Shown one piece after another: positions 6,705 to 14,653 of a DNA stretch of 15,806 nt; position 1 is the stretch's first letter; the number at the start of each line of letters is the position of its first letter. The DNA comes from an uncultured beta proteobacterium. GTDB taxonomy: Bacteria > Pseudomonadota > Gammaproteobacteria > Burkholderiales > Burkholderiaceae_C. Both the position numbers and the translations under genes were made by a program. The notes under the pieces were generated by a model, which was given only the letters and a program-made list of their open reading frames with translations, was not told where the DNA came from and made no database searches. Location: contig CAIMHL010000329.1 of NCBI GenBank assembly GCA_903840825.1, positions 1-15,806 on the forward strand, in the 5' to 3' direction.

Positions 6705-8033
6705 TTACATCTGCAACAAATGGTTGAGTTCAAGCCGGGTGGTGTTTTCATCCAAACCGGTGTACATATCTTGCCTCAAAAAATTCTCCATGGCCTGTCT
6801 TAGCAAAATGGCTTGGTCAATTTCTACGTTGGAGCCGAGCTGGTAGGCCCCCACCTGGATGAGGTCCACATTTTGTTGGTACAAGGACCACAAGCGCCTG
6901 AAACGGTTGGCTTGCTTGAGATCCGCCGGGGAAAGCAGGTTTTGCATGACACGAGAAATGGAACCTGTCAGGTCGATGGCGGGATAGTGTGCAGCGTCAG
7001 CCAGTTTGCGTGACAACATGACCTGTCCGTCCAGAGAGGCACGCGCAATATCAACAATAGGATCGTTGGCGTCATCGCCTTCGGCCAATACGGTGTAGAT
7101 CGCAGTAATCGAACCATACCCGTGCCGGCCTACACCCGCACGTTCAATTAAATTGGGGAGCAAGGCAAACACCGAAGGCGGATAGCCTTTTGAGGTGGGC
7201 GGCTCACCAATCGCAAGGCCAATTTCCCGTTGGGCATGAGCAACACGCGTCAAGCTGTCCACCAGCATCAGCACATCTTTGCCTTGGTCGCGAAAATATT
7301 CAGCCACCACATGCGTCAGGTTGGCCGCTTTGAGACGCAAGACGGGAGACACATTGGCCGGTGCAGCAATCACCACGGATTTGGCCAAACCCTCTTCCCC
7401 CAAAGATTCGGCAATGAATGCTTTCACCTCACGGCCTCGCTCGCCCACCAGACCAATCACCACAATATCGGCTTTGGTAAAACGGGTCAGCATGCCCAGC
7501 AGGACACTTTTACCAACGCCCGAGCCCGCAACCAAGCCCACGCGTTGACCGCGACCCAGTGTCAGCAAGCCGTTGATGGCTTTGACGCCGACATCGAGCA
7601 CACGGTCAATAGGGCCCCGCTCCATCGGGTTGATAGGCAAGCCCAATAAACTTAAACGGGAGGAGCAAAGAGGCTTGGGTTTGCCGTCCAGCGGCTCGCC
7701 CCGGCCATCAATCACACGGCCCAATAACTCTGGCCCCAAACTGGCGTGTCCGTTTTCTGTCAGCACCCGAACCAAGGCCCCGGGTCCGATCCCCACCGGC
7801 TCAGAAAAGGGCATGAGGTACAGGGTTTTGTCGCTAAAGCCCACCACTTCCGCCTCAATGCGCAGTCCGGCATCGCCAATGACTTCGCAGCACGAGCCTA
7901 CCGGAGCCATGATGCCACGCGCTTCAAGTCTTAACCCCACCAGGCGCACCAGTGTTCCACTGCGTGTGGGCCCGGCACTGCGAACCTTGACCTGCAGTTG
8001 GTCAACCTCCAGACCAAAGTCAAGGTCAGGCAT
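6705..8033 (-). CDS. fliI: Flagellum-specific export ATPase FliI
   Basis: FliI is the F1-beta-like hexameric ATPase that drives unloading and export of flagellar substrates at the base of the basal body. The 442-residue product has an N-terminal beta-barrel region, Walker A GSGVGKS (170-176) and a GERGREV motif with catalytic-type Glu198. Walker B is VLMLVDS (254-260), and the signature GEPPTSKGYPPSVF follows. The helical C-terminal domain is complete. The ATG at 8033 is preferred over one 27 bases upstream because it has a GGCGAGGA ribosome site, and it gives an 8-base overlap with fliH, the same geometry as fliG/fliH. All expected catalytic residues are present. Confidence 0.97.
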   Translation of the reverse strand: MPDLDFGLEVDQLQVKVRSAGPTRSGTLVRLVGLRLEARGIMAPVGSCCEVIGDAGLRIEAEVVGFSDKTLYLMPFSEPVGIGPGALVRVLTENGHASLGPELLGRVIDGRGEPLDGKPKPLCSSRLSLLGLPINPMERGPIDRVLDVGVKAINGLLTLGRGQRVGLVAGSGVGKSVLLGMLTRFTKADIVVIGLVGERGREVKAFIAESLGEEGLAKSVVIAAPANVSPVLRLKAANLTHVVAEYFRDQGKDVLMLVDSLTRVAHAQREIGLAIGEPPTSKGYPPSVFALLPNLIERAGVGRHGYGSITAIYTVLAEGDDANDPIVDIARASLDGQVMLSRKLADAAHYPAIDLTGSISRVMQNLLSPADLKQANRFRRLWSLYQQNVDLIQVGAYQLGSNVEIDQAILLRQAMENFLRQDMYTGLDENTTRLELNHLLQM

Positions 8034-9018
8034 CGTCACTGTCCTCGCCCAGCAATTCATCGATGAGGGACTGCTCGGCGTTCAGGTCGGGGAAAGACAT
8101 GCGGGGTTTGGCATCCTCTACACCCCGTTGCGTTGATGCTTTTGCTTGTGCGAGGCGCGCGGGATCAAAACCACTTTGCGCTTTCCATTGGGGCTCATCA
8201 ATGACCAGAGACCGGGCTAGCCCGGCCAGTCTGTTCTCAATCAGGTCTTCGACAATCGCGTCATTCGCACTGGCACGGACACTGCCGGGCATGAGGCGGG
8301 CGTCGGCCTGCACGCGCAAGGCTGGGCCAGAGGCCTGACCCGCACGTCCTTGAATTGCCGCAAACATGGCCATGTCGCCGGGGTTCAACTCCACCAAAAT
8401 GACGGACTCACTGTGAGAATCAAGCTCGTCAATACAGCGCTGCACCAAGCGTTCAATGGCTTTTCCGTCTTGGGCTAATTCACCAATGACCAGATGCTCA
8501 GCCAAATGCAGGGCCAGGCGCTTGAGGGGTTCGTAAAAAGGCTGGGGACTGCGTTTGAGCGCGTCCAAGGCTTGCTGCAAAGATTCAACCAAGGCTTGAT
8601 CTCTGGTGTGCTCGGCAAGCAACTCGGCTTCTATCTCTGCGCGCAGACCCTGGCGACTCTCCTCAACGCCTTGGGCATAAGACTCAGCCCGGACTTGGGC
8701 CAGGTACTCATCGGTAAATTCCTGTTCGGGCTTGAGTTTCTCGTCTGCTGGGACACCACCCAACTCAAGGGCATGGTCAGACGATTCGATCGCGTCTGCA
8801 CCGGCTGATTCAGATTCTGGGACGTCACTGGCTGGCGAGACCTTAAGCAGCAAGGTCTCGGTAATAACTTCTTGCACCCAGTAATTTTTGGAGCCCGAAG
8901 AGGCCCAGGCATGCTGGACAAATCCTTCGGGCCGGGTTGTACCGCTCATCAGGTCCGAAGGCTGCCACACGCGCGCTGGGCGCACATCGGCGACCCTTGG
9001 CGGGCTGGCATCAGACAT
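8026..9018 (-). CDS. fliH: Flagellar assembly protein FliH
   Basis: FliH binds FliI, keeps its ATPase activity in check and docks it to the C-ring. The 330-residue product is longer than the enteric protein (about 235). It has an Ala/Glu/Ser-rich N-terminal region of low complexity, a charged helical segment (EYLAQVRAESYAQGVEESRQ), and the conserved C-terminal FliH/HrpE domain (EPLKRLALHLAEHLVIGEL, then VQRCIDEL). A further acidic tail (FPDLNAEQSLIDELLGEDSDDA, quoted here only by its start FPDLNAEQ and end GEDSDDA) follows. The ATG at 9018 is chosen over the one at 9054, which would sit deep in fliG. The chosen start overlaps the fliG stop by 8 bases. Context and the C-terminal domain agree. 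Confidence 0.92.
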   Translation of the reverse strand: MSDASPPRVADVRPARVWQPSDLMSGTTRPEGFVQHAWASSGSKNYWVQEVITETLLLKVSPASDVPESESAGADAIESSDHALELGGVPADEKLKPEQEFTDEYLAQVRAESYAQGVEESRQGLRAEIEAELLAEHTRDQALVESLQQALDALKRSPQPFYEPLKRLALHLAEHLVIGELAQDGKAIERLVQRCIDELDSHSESVILVELNPGDMAMFAAIQGRAGQASGPALRVQADARLMPGSVRASANDAIVEDLIENRLAGLARSLVIDEPQWKAQSGFDPARLAQAKASTQRGVEDAKPRMSFPDLNAEQSLIDELLGEDSDDA

Positions 9019-10081
9019 AGTCTGCGCCTCCACCCAGCACCAGGTCGCCTGCATCAGACAACTTGCGGGCTATGCGCATGATGGTCTTTTGGGCAATTTC
9101 AACATCGGCCAGGCGCATGGGGCCTTTGGCTTCCATGTCGTCCCTGAACATGCCGCGTGCCCGCTCGGACATGTTGCTGAAAAATTTCTCTTTAACCTCT
9201 TCGTTGGCGCCCTTCAACGCACTCATCATCAGGTCGGGCTCTACGTTGCGCATGAGAACCTGAATACCCTTGTTGTCCACACCCGTGAGATTTTCAAAAG
9301 TGAACATATTGTCCTGAATCTTTTGAGTCAACTCAGGGTCCAACACGCCCAGGCCTTTCATGACCGCCGCCTCCAGATCAGTCTTGGTCAGGTTCATGAT
9401 CTTTGCAGCCGCCTTTACGCCGCCAAAGCTCGACGACTTGGCCGATGAATTATTGGAGAACTGCTTTTTCATGATGGATTCCAGCTCTTCCATCGCCGAG
9501 GGCTGAACCGTCTCCAAGCTGGCTACGCGCTGAATCACCTCAGGTCGTGTTTCTGCGGGCAAGAAGTTGAGCACGTCAGCGGCTACTTCGTGCTCCAGCA
9601 CGGAAAGAATAATGGCCACCACCTGCGGGTGCTCGCTTTGAATCATGTCGGCAATGGAACGCGCATCCATCCAGCTCAAGATCTCTAAACCCTTGCTACC
9701 GTGCCCGGGGGTAATGCGACCGAGCACAGAGGCAGCTTTGTCATCGCCCAAGGCCCGCTTCAGCACGTTTTCCACGTAATCTGTGGTTCCCAGGCCTAAG
9801 CTGGTCTGGCGTTTGATAGTAGCTACGAAATCATCGAGAACCGTGTTGACGGCTTCCTGCGACAAGTCAGACACAGACACCATGGCAGCACCTAGAGCTT
9901 GCACTTCTTTGGGGTTCAAGTAGCGAATAATATCGGCGGCCTGCTGCTCACCCAGCAGCAGCATCAGCACGGCAGCACGCTGGGTACCCGACATATTGGC
10001 CATTTCTTTGCGCAGGTTTTCATCAAAGAGCTCTTGCGCTGCTGCCGTCACCTTGGGATCGATCTTGTCGTTGTCGGCCAT
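9011..10081 (-). CDS. fliG: Flagellar motor switch protein FliG
   Basis: FliG is the rotor protein that sits on the FliF ring, binds FliM and interacts with the MotA stator to make torque. The 356-residue product has the N-terminal FliF-binding domain (RAAVLMLLLGEQQAADI), the EHPQ motif at 150-153 in the middle domain, and the C-terminal torque domain. Its charged residues line up with those known in E. coli: Lys290, Arg307, Asp314, Asp315 and Arg323. The protein is about 25 residues longer than the E. coli form, mostly at the N-terminus. The start at 10081 has a GAAGA ribosome site and lies 19 bases after the fliF stop. Confidence 0.97.
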   Translation of the reverse strand: MADNDKIDPKVTAAAQELFDENLRKEMANMSGTQRAAVLMLLLGEQQAADIIRYLNPKEVQALGAAMVSVSDLSQEAVNTVLDDFVATIKRQTSLGLGTTDYVENVLKRALGDDKAASVLGRITPGHGSKGLEILSWMDARSIADMIQSEHPQVVAIILSVLEHEVAADVLNFLPAETRPEVIQRVASLETVQPSAMEELESIMKKQFSNNSSAKSSSFGGVKAAAKIMNLTKTDLEAAVMKGLGVLDPELTQKIQDNMFTFENLTGVDNKGIQVLMRNVEPDLMMSALKGANEEVKEKFFSNMSERARGMFRDDMEAKGPMRLADVEIAQKTIMRIARKLSDAGDLVLGGGADYV

Positions 10082-10100
10082 GATTATTTCTTCAAAAAGC

Positions 10101-11969
10101 TCAGGCAGGCTTGATCATGCCCTTGAGCACGTTGGCCACGCGGGCCGAGTCTTCAGCCACAATCATTCGTACCAAAGCGACCTTGTCATCGTAAGTATTG
10201 GCGGTATCAAGCATTTCCATCGAGATATTAGACTTCTTGGGTTTCATTTTTGCCTTCATTTCCTCAAGGGTTTCACCACCGCCCATATCGACACTTCCTG
10301 GGTCTGCTGCAGCATCGGCACTGATGGCCAACAAGGCCTCGGCTTGAGCAATCTGGATAGTGGCGGCCTCTTGCGCTGCCACCTTATCGCGGTTCATCAG
10401 ATGTGACACCACGGGGCGCACCACCACCATGAGGAACGCGACAAACACCAGCCCTAGGAGTCCGCTCTTGATATTGTTCATGAGTGATTCGTCCTTGTAC
10501 CAAGCCACACTCAGGTCAACCACAGGCTCGGGCTCGAATCGGGCTTTGACCACCGTAACCACATCTTCGCGCTCTTCGTTGTAGCCCACCACGCCACGCA
10601 CCAACTCTTGCATGCGTTCAACTTCTTCGGGTGTAAATGGGTTGGGCTTGGGCTCGACTGCTTCACCTTTGTCATTTTTAGGCTGAACCAAGGGCATGCG
10701 CTCATTAACCACAACCGCCACGCTCAAGCGCTGTATGGCTCCGGTGGCACTTTTGGTGTGACGAACTGACCGGTCCAACTCGTAGTTTCGGGTGCTACGC
10801 GCAGCGGTGATCGACTTCTCATCGGCACCTTTGATGGGTGTGGGTGCTGCTGCGGTGTTGAGTGATGTGGTGGGCTGTGTTGGGGCTGTATTCGATAGGG
10901 TACCGGGCACACCCATCGCCTCCTTGGCTGTGTTGCGGTCTTCACTGATCACTTCGGATCGGGTTTTAGGACCTTTGTCGCGGGTGTCGTAGTCTTCAAC
11001 CGTGGTCTCGGTCTGGCTGAAATCGAGTGTCAAATTGACTTGCGAGCGTACATTGGCTTCCCCAACAATAGGGGCCAAAATTTGGATAATGCGCTGGCGA
11101 TAGAGATCCTCAATGCCTTGTTTATGTTTGGTCTGGCCGGCGTTCATGCCCATGGCCATATCAGAGGCCGTCTCGGTCATCATTTTGCCGTTGTTGTCCA
11201 CCACCGTGACGTTCTCTGGTGTGAGCATTGGCACGCTGGAGGCCACCAAATGAACCATCGCTTGCACTTGCATGGGGCTGACTGTGCGTCCGGCAAAGGG
11301 GGTCACCACCACCGAAGCTTTGGGTGGCGTTCTGTCGCGCACAAACACAGAGGGCTTGGTGACGGCCAGATGCACACGCGCGGTTTGGATAGATTCAATC
11401 TGAGTAATGCTTCGCGCAAGCTCTTGTTCCATCGCCGCGTTGTAGCGCACTTGCTCCATGAATTGACTGGTCGTCATCGCGGACTGGTCCTTGAGGGAAT
11501 CAATACCGGCTTGTGCTGTTTTTGGCAGACCCTTGGAGGCCAGAAACAGCCGGGCTTCGTGGTAGCGGGTGGCAGGTACCGTAATTTGACCGTTGGCCGC
11601 ATCAATCACCGGCTTGAACTCGCCAGCTTTGAGTGCATCAAAAGCCGCCTGCTGGTCAGACTCTGTCACACCGGAAATCACCGACTTGTAGGCAGGCGCG
11701 TTCATCAGGTTGTAGAAGAGGGCAAAGGCCAGCAGCGTCAAGGCAATCACCATTAAAGGCAACGTTTTTTTGATAGCAGGCTGATTCAAAATCTGCTTGA
11801 CGGCACCGAAGGGGCCAGCCTCTTGCGAGGATAGGGAGCCGAAATTGGACCCGCCCTGATCTGACATAGCCATGGATTGCGCACCACCAGTGCTGCCCGC
11901 CAAAGGCATATTTTTACCGGCCGGCGAGGCTAAACTCCCGGATTGAATGGTTGCTGGTGCGGTAGCCAT
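10101..11969 (-). CDS. fliF: Flagellar MS-ring protein FliF
   Basis: FliF builds the MS-ring in the inner membrane, the foundation of the basal body and the housing of the export apparatus. The 622-residue product has a first membrane helix at about 69-88 (LPLMVIALTLLAFALFYNL) and periplasmic ring-building motifs, including ELARSITQIESIQTARVHLA and the RSTRNYELDRSV region. A second membrane helix lies at about 503-521. The C-terminal FliG-binding tail is VALVRMIVAEDSARVANVLKG in character. The first 45 residues are a Gly/Ser/Ala-rich cytoplasmic extension longer than in E. coli. Later in-frame ATGs exist, but none has a better ribosome site. The start lies 24 bases after the fliE stop. Confidence 0.96.
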   Translation of the reverse strand: MATAPATIQSGSLASPAGKNMPLAGSTGGAQSMAMSDQGGSNFGSLSSQEAGPFGAVKQILNQPAIKKTLPLMVIALTLLAFALFYNLMNAPAYKSVISGVTESDQQAAFDALKAGEFKPVIDAANGQITVPATRYHEARLFLASKGLPKTAQAGIDSLKDQSAMTTSQFMEQVRYNAAMEQELARSITQIESIQTARVHLAVTKPSVFVRDRTPPKASVVVTPFAGRTVSPMQVQAMVHLVASSVPMLTPENVTVVDNNGKMMTETASDMAMGMNAGQTKHKQGIEDLYRQRIIQILAPIVGEANVRSQVNLTLDFSQTETTVEDYDTRDKGPKTRSEVISEDRNTAKEAMGVPGTLSNTAPTQPTTSLNTAAAPTPIKGADEKSITAARSTRNYELDRSVRHTKSATGAIQRLSVAVVVNERMPLVQPKNDKGEAVEPKPNPFTPEEVERMQELVRGVVGYNEEREDVVTVVKARFEPEPVVDLSVAWYKDESLMNNIKSGLLGLVFVAFLMVVVRPVVSHLMNRDKVAAQEAATIQIAQAEALLAISADAAADPGSVDMGGGETLEEMKAKMKPKKSNISMEMLDTANTYDDKVALVRMIVAEDSARVANVLKGMIKPA

Positions 11970-11993
11970 GTCTTGTTTCTTTCGGGCTTAGGG

Positions 11994-12332
11994 TCAAACC
12001 GGCATATTCAAAACTTCTTCATAAGCCTTGAGTACTTTGTTGCGCACTTGCAAGGTCGCTTCAAAGGAGAGTGACGCTTTTTGCATTTTCAAAACGACAT
12101 CGGTCAAGGGGACCGCTTCTCCGCGCTCAAAAGCCTCCGCTGTATTTCGGGAGTCTGTCTGGGCCGCATTGGTCTGCCCAATCGCCTGACGAATCATGTC
12201 TGAAAAATCAGTTTTTTCAGTGGCGATGCCGCCCGCTGAATCCTGACCTAAACCGGACGCTTGAGCCTGGTGCGCCTTGAGCGTCTGCAGCATTGAGGCA
12301 ATATTGGCATTGGAATTGGCTTTTTCGATCAT
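11994..12332 (-). CDS. fliE: Flagellar hook-basal body complex protein FliE
   Basis: FliE joins the MS-ring to the proximal rod and is among the first exported components. The product of about 112 residues shows a variable N-terminus and the conserved C-terminal helices: FSDMIRQAIGQTN, PLTDVVLKMQKASLSFEA and LQVRNKVLKAYEEVLNMPV. Two adjacent ATGs (12335 and 12332) are possible. The second is chosen because GAAGGA lies at normal spacing from it and only 3 bases from the first. The regulator's TAA directly abuts the first ATG, so that ribosome site sits inside the end of the regulator gene and the two are probably co-translated. Confidence 0.95.
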   Translation of the reverse strand: MIEKANSNANIASMLQTLKAHQAQASGLGQDSAGGIATEKTDFSDMIRQAIGQTNAAQTDSRNTAEAFERGEAVPLTDVVLKMQKASLSFEATLQVRNKVLKAYEEVLNMPV

Positions 12333-12335
12333 CAT

Positions 12336-13787
12336 TTATCCTTCGAGAGAAGTTGCCAACTCAGGGGTAGTTCCCTTTAATTTGGCCAATTTGTAGCGCA
12401 GTGTGCGCGGGCTGATGCCTAACTTTCTGGCAGCGTCATTGCGGGTACCGGTCGTCTCCAGGGCCGCTTGAATCAGGCGCTGCTCACTGTTTTTGACACC
12501 CGTATGCAGTGCCCTGCCAACGGCCACACCCCGAACTTGTTCATTGACAGGAATCAGGGTGGACAAATCGGTTTCAACGAAATCCTGTACCGCATGAGGC
12601 GCGGCTGGCGCGGCGTCGTCGAACATCAGATGCTCCTGAGTAATCATGTGGTCGGGGCAAAGCACCATGGCCCGAAGCGTCACATTTTCAAGTTCGCGGA
12701 CGTTACCTGGCCAGGCGTAGGTCATCAAAAGTGTCTGGGCTTGCGCACTGACCCGATAGGCCTGCCCCTCTGAGGCATGCCTGGCAAGCATTCTGGCAAC
12801 CAAAGGCAATATGTCGCCGCGGCGCTCCCGCAGCGTGGGTACGCGAAGCTTGAAGGTGCTGAGACGGAAATACAAATCTTCGCGAAATTCGCGCTGGGCG
12901 ATGGCGTCTCTCAAATTCTTGTTGGTGGCGGCGATAACGCGGACATCAAGTGCGATCAGGCGCTCCCCCCCCAAACGCATGAGGCTGCGCTCTTGCAAGA
13001 CGCGCAACAGTTTGGCTTGCAGGTGCATCGGCATTTCTGCGATTTCATCCAGGAAAAGTGTGCCGCCCTGAGCTTGCTCAAATAAGCCCTTGTGCTCTTT
13101 GAGAGCCCCTGTAAAGGCGCCCTTTTCGTGCCCAAAAAGCATGTCTTCAATCATCAATTCAGGCATGGCCGCGCAGTTCAACCCGACGAAGGGGCCAAGT
13201 GCGCAGGGGGAAGACTCGTGCAGCACACGGGCCAGCACTTCCTTACCAGACCCGGTGGGGCCTTCCAGGAGTACGGTCACATTGGCTTGGGCTACTTTTT
13301 GCGCCAAAGCCAATAAGTTGCGACTGGCCGGGTCAACATAAACCACACTTCGTGGCACCGGTGCTCGCTGCGGCGCAGGGCTTGGGTGCAGAGCTTGGGC
13401 AGACTTCTCGGCAGGTTTGGCCATGGCAGCCTGCCACTGAGGAGCAGACCACTCGTCGGCATCAAGCACATAGCGGGCGCCTTGCTGCATAGCGGCCACG
13501 ACAATTTCGAGGGATTTGCGCTCAACCCGACAAATAACGGGGAGATCGAACCCCATGTTTTTCATCAACGACTGGACTTCGCACAACAACTCAGCGCTAC
13601 CAGCTAGGCGAATGACCAACAATTGGGCATTTGCAAGTTGGTCTTGCAATTCATCCAACGTGCTGACAACACGTGCATTAAGACCCAAAGCGCCCAACAA
13701 CGCCAATTCGGAGGCGCTAAGCTTCCGAAAGGGGTCCAGCCAAAGGGCTGTTTGCTGTGGAATGGATGATGGATACATGGGCTGCAT
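12336..13787 (-). CDS. Sigma-54-dependent flagellar transcriptional regulator (FleQ/FleR/FlbD type)
   Basis: This is a bacterial enhancer-binding protein that uses ATP to open sigma-54 RNA polymerase promoters; here it most likely controls flagellar genes. In the 483-residue product, residues 12-115 resemble a receiver fold, but the phospho-acceptor strand reads LLVIRLAG without Asp. The AAA+ domain follows: Walker A GPTGSGKE (176-183), the sigma-54-contact loop GAFTGA (223-228) and Walker B TLFLDE (243-248). A Fis-type helix-turn-helix occupies about 450-470. The ATG at 13787 is used because the upstream TTG at 13823 falls inside the -12 element of a sigma-54 promoter. The gene runs straight into fliE. 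The lack of an Asp suggests control other than phosphorylation, as for FleQ (inference). Confidence 0.92.
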   Translation of the reverse strand: MQPMYPSSIPQQTALWLDPFRKLSASELALLGALGLNARVVSTLDELQDQLANAQLLVIRLAGSAELLCEVQSLMKNMGFDLPVICRVERKSLEIVVAAMQQGARYVLDADEWSAPQWQAAMAKPAEKSAQALHPSPAPQRAPVPRSVVYVDPASRNLLALAQKVAQANVTVLLEGPTGSGKEVLARVLHESSPCALGPFVGLNCAAMPELMIEDMLFGHEKGAFTGALKEHKGLFEQAQGGTLFLDEIAEMPMHLQAKLLRVLQERSLMRLGGERLIALDVRVIAATNKNLRDAIAQREFREDLYFRLSTFKLRVPTLRERRGDILPLVARMLARHASEGQAYRVSAQAQTLLMTYAWPGNVRELENVTLRAMVLCPDHMITQEHLMFDDAAPAAPHAVQDFVETDLSTLIPVNEQVRGVAVGRALHTGVKNSEQRLIQAALETTGTRNDAARKLGISPRTLRYKLAKLKGTTPELATSLEG

Positions 13788-13818
13788 GTCGTACTTATAT
13801 CGGTTGGTACGAGTAATT

Positions 13819-13834
13819 AGCAATTGTCATGCCA
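13819..13834 (-). promoter_or_regulatory. Sigma-54 (-24/-12) promoter for the regulator-fliEFGHIJ operon
   Basis: The minus strand reads TGGCATGACAATTGCT, against the consensus TGGCAC-N5-TTGCA/T. GG and GC have the invariant spacing, and 10 of the 11 defined positions match. Transcription would start near 13808, about 20 bases before the regulator ATG at 13787. A sigma-54 regulator behind a sigma-54 promoter suggests positive autoregulation or control by another activator. Confidence 0.8.
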
Positions 13835-13848
13835 CAAAAAACTCCGCT

Positions 13849-14061
13849 TTATCGTCGAGTTTCCGACACCCCAGGTAACTTTATGGCGAAGCCTTGGCAG
13901 GGGTTGCCATCAAGACGCAGTACGTCAACCGACGGCATATAGCGGGTCTTGAAGCCATAAAATTTACAGCTATTGGGCAACGCAGGGTCCCAACTGATGG
14001 CAAAGTATCGGCATTGCCTACAATTGATGGCGGGGGTATCGGGTTGGCCTGCTTGTCGCAT
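13849..14061 (-). CDS. Small four-cysteine conserved protein of unknown function
   Basis: The product is about 70 residues with cysteines at 14, 17, 32 and 55: a CRQC pair, then ISWDPALPNSC and NPCQGF. This pattern (CxxC, an aromatic run, WDP..P..C, GFK, PS..V, C..F) recalls a small family found across proteobacteria. I believe members are sometimes labelled uracil-DNA glycosylase by automatic annotation, which the size does not support. Four Cys suggest a zinc or other metal site. A TTG at 14106 is in frame but lies within a sigma-54 -12 element, so the ATG at 14061 is preferred, although its ribosome site is poor. The stop lies 14 bases before the regulator's promoter. A flagellar or motility link is inferred from position only. 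Confidence 0.72.
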   Translation of the reverse strand: MRQAGQPDTPAINCRQCRYFAISWDPALPNSCKFYGFKTRYMPSVDVLRLDGNPCQGFAIKLPGVSETRR

Positions 14062-14101
14062 TATTGACAGAAAGGGGGCCTGGTGATCATGACCTGACCT
14101 C

Positions 14102-14117
14102 AGCAAATAGCGTGCCG
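14102..14117 (-). promoter_or_regulatory. Sigma-54 (-24/-12) promoter for the small four-Cys gene
   Basis: The minus strand reads CGGCACGCTATTTGCT, which matches TGGCAC-N5-TTGCA/T at all defined positions but the first, with correct GG/GC spacing. The predicted start near 14091 leaves a leader of about 30 bases before the ATG at 14061. It lies between the mutT terminator and the four-Cys gene. With no terminator seen after that gene, transcripts could also run into the flagellar regulator. Confidence 0.75.
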
Positions 14118-14140
14118 AGCTTATTCAGGTAGAAATATAT

Positions 14141-14163
14141 AAAAAATTGGCCTCTAAGCCAAT
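14141..14163 (-). terminator. Rho-independent terminator after mutT
   Basis: On the minus strand ATTGGC and GCCAAT form a 6-bp stem with a 6-base loop (TTAGAG), followed at once by TTTTTT. It begins about 10 bases after the mutT stop and separates the argJ-ATPase-mutT group from the sigma-54-driven block. Confidence 0.8.
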
Positions 14164-14173
14164 GGCAGATTGC

Positions 14174-14653
14174 TTAACCAGCTATCAGATAAGTAGCACC
14201 CAGAAAACCGGCTTCATCGGCCAACCACTGCAAGACCGGGAGAGTTCCCGGCAGCAAAGGCCCGATTGCCACCGGCAGCTGAGACCACACAAACGATTGA
14301 GCCTCGCGCATGTGTAGCTCACCCGTCCAGCTCAAGACTTTGCAGAAATTCAGTCGGACCAAGGCATGCGGGTAGTCCATCATCTCAACCCGCCAGCGCT
14401 CAACCCGCCCCGTCGTGATGCCGATTTCTTCATGCAACTCACGCGCCAAGGCTTGCTCGACGCTCTCGCCTGCTTCTAGTTTGCCACCTGGAAACTCCCA
14501 GTAGCCTTCATAGACCTTGCCTTTTGGCCGGGAGGTGAGCAAAAATTGGCCGTCTGGTTGAATCAGGACGCCTACCGCCACTTCCACCACGGGGCGGTCA
14601 ATGCCACCCACTCGCGGCAACTCGGCATCGGCAACCAGCGGCGTGCGACTCAT
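14174..14653 (-). CDS. mutT: MutT-type Nudix hydrolase (8-oxo-dGTP diphosphatase)
   Basis: MutT cleans the nucleotide pool by hydrolysing 8-oxo-dGTP to the monophosphate, preventing A:T to C:G changes. The 159-residue product carries a complete Nudix box at 57-79 (G-K-L-E-A-G-E ... RELHEEIG). The preceding VYEGYWEFPGG segment is typical of MutT, and a C-terminal VWSQLP motif follows. The protein is slightly longer than E. coli MutT (129), with about 20 extra residues at the N-terminus. Its start overlaps the ATPase stop by 4 bases (ATGA), so it is co-translated. Substrate is inferred from the family; other Nudix substrates are possible. Confidence 0.93.
   Translation of the reverse strand: MSRTPLVADAELPRVGGIDRPVVEVAVGVLIQPDGQFLLTSRPKGKVYEGYWEFPGGKLEAGESVEQALARELHEEIGITTGRVERWRVEMMDYPHALVRLNFCKVLSWTGELHMREAQSFVWSQLPVAIGPLLPGTLPVLQWLADEAGFLGATYLIAG

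Noticed and set aside
11040..11756. 238-codon plus-strand open frame opposite fliF
   Set aside because: His/Gly/Arg-rich antisense translation typical of shadow frames opposite a GC-rich gene; fliF on the other strand is certain.
13821..13823. TTG as start of the sigma-54 regulator (12 extra residues)
   Set aside because: It falls in the -12 element of the predicted promoter, so it would not be transcribed; the ATG at 13787 also gives a better N-terminus.
14104..14106. TTG as start of the small four-Cys protein (15 extra residues)
   Set aside because: It lies within the -12 element of the other predicted sigma-54 promoter; the ATG at 14061 is preferred.
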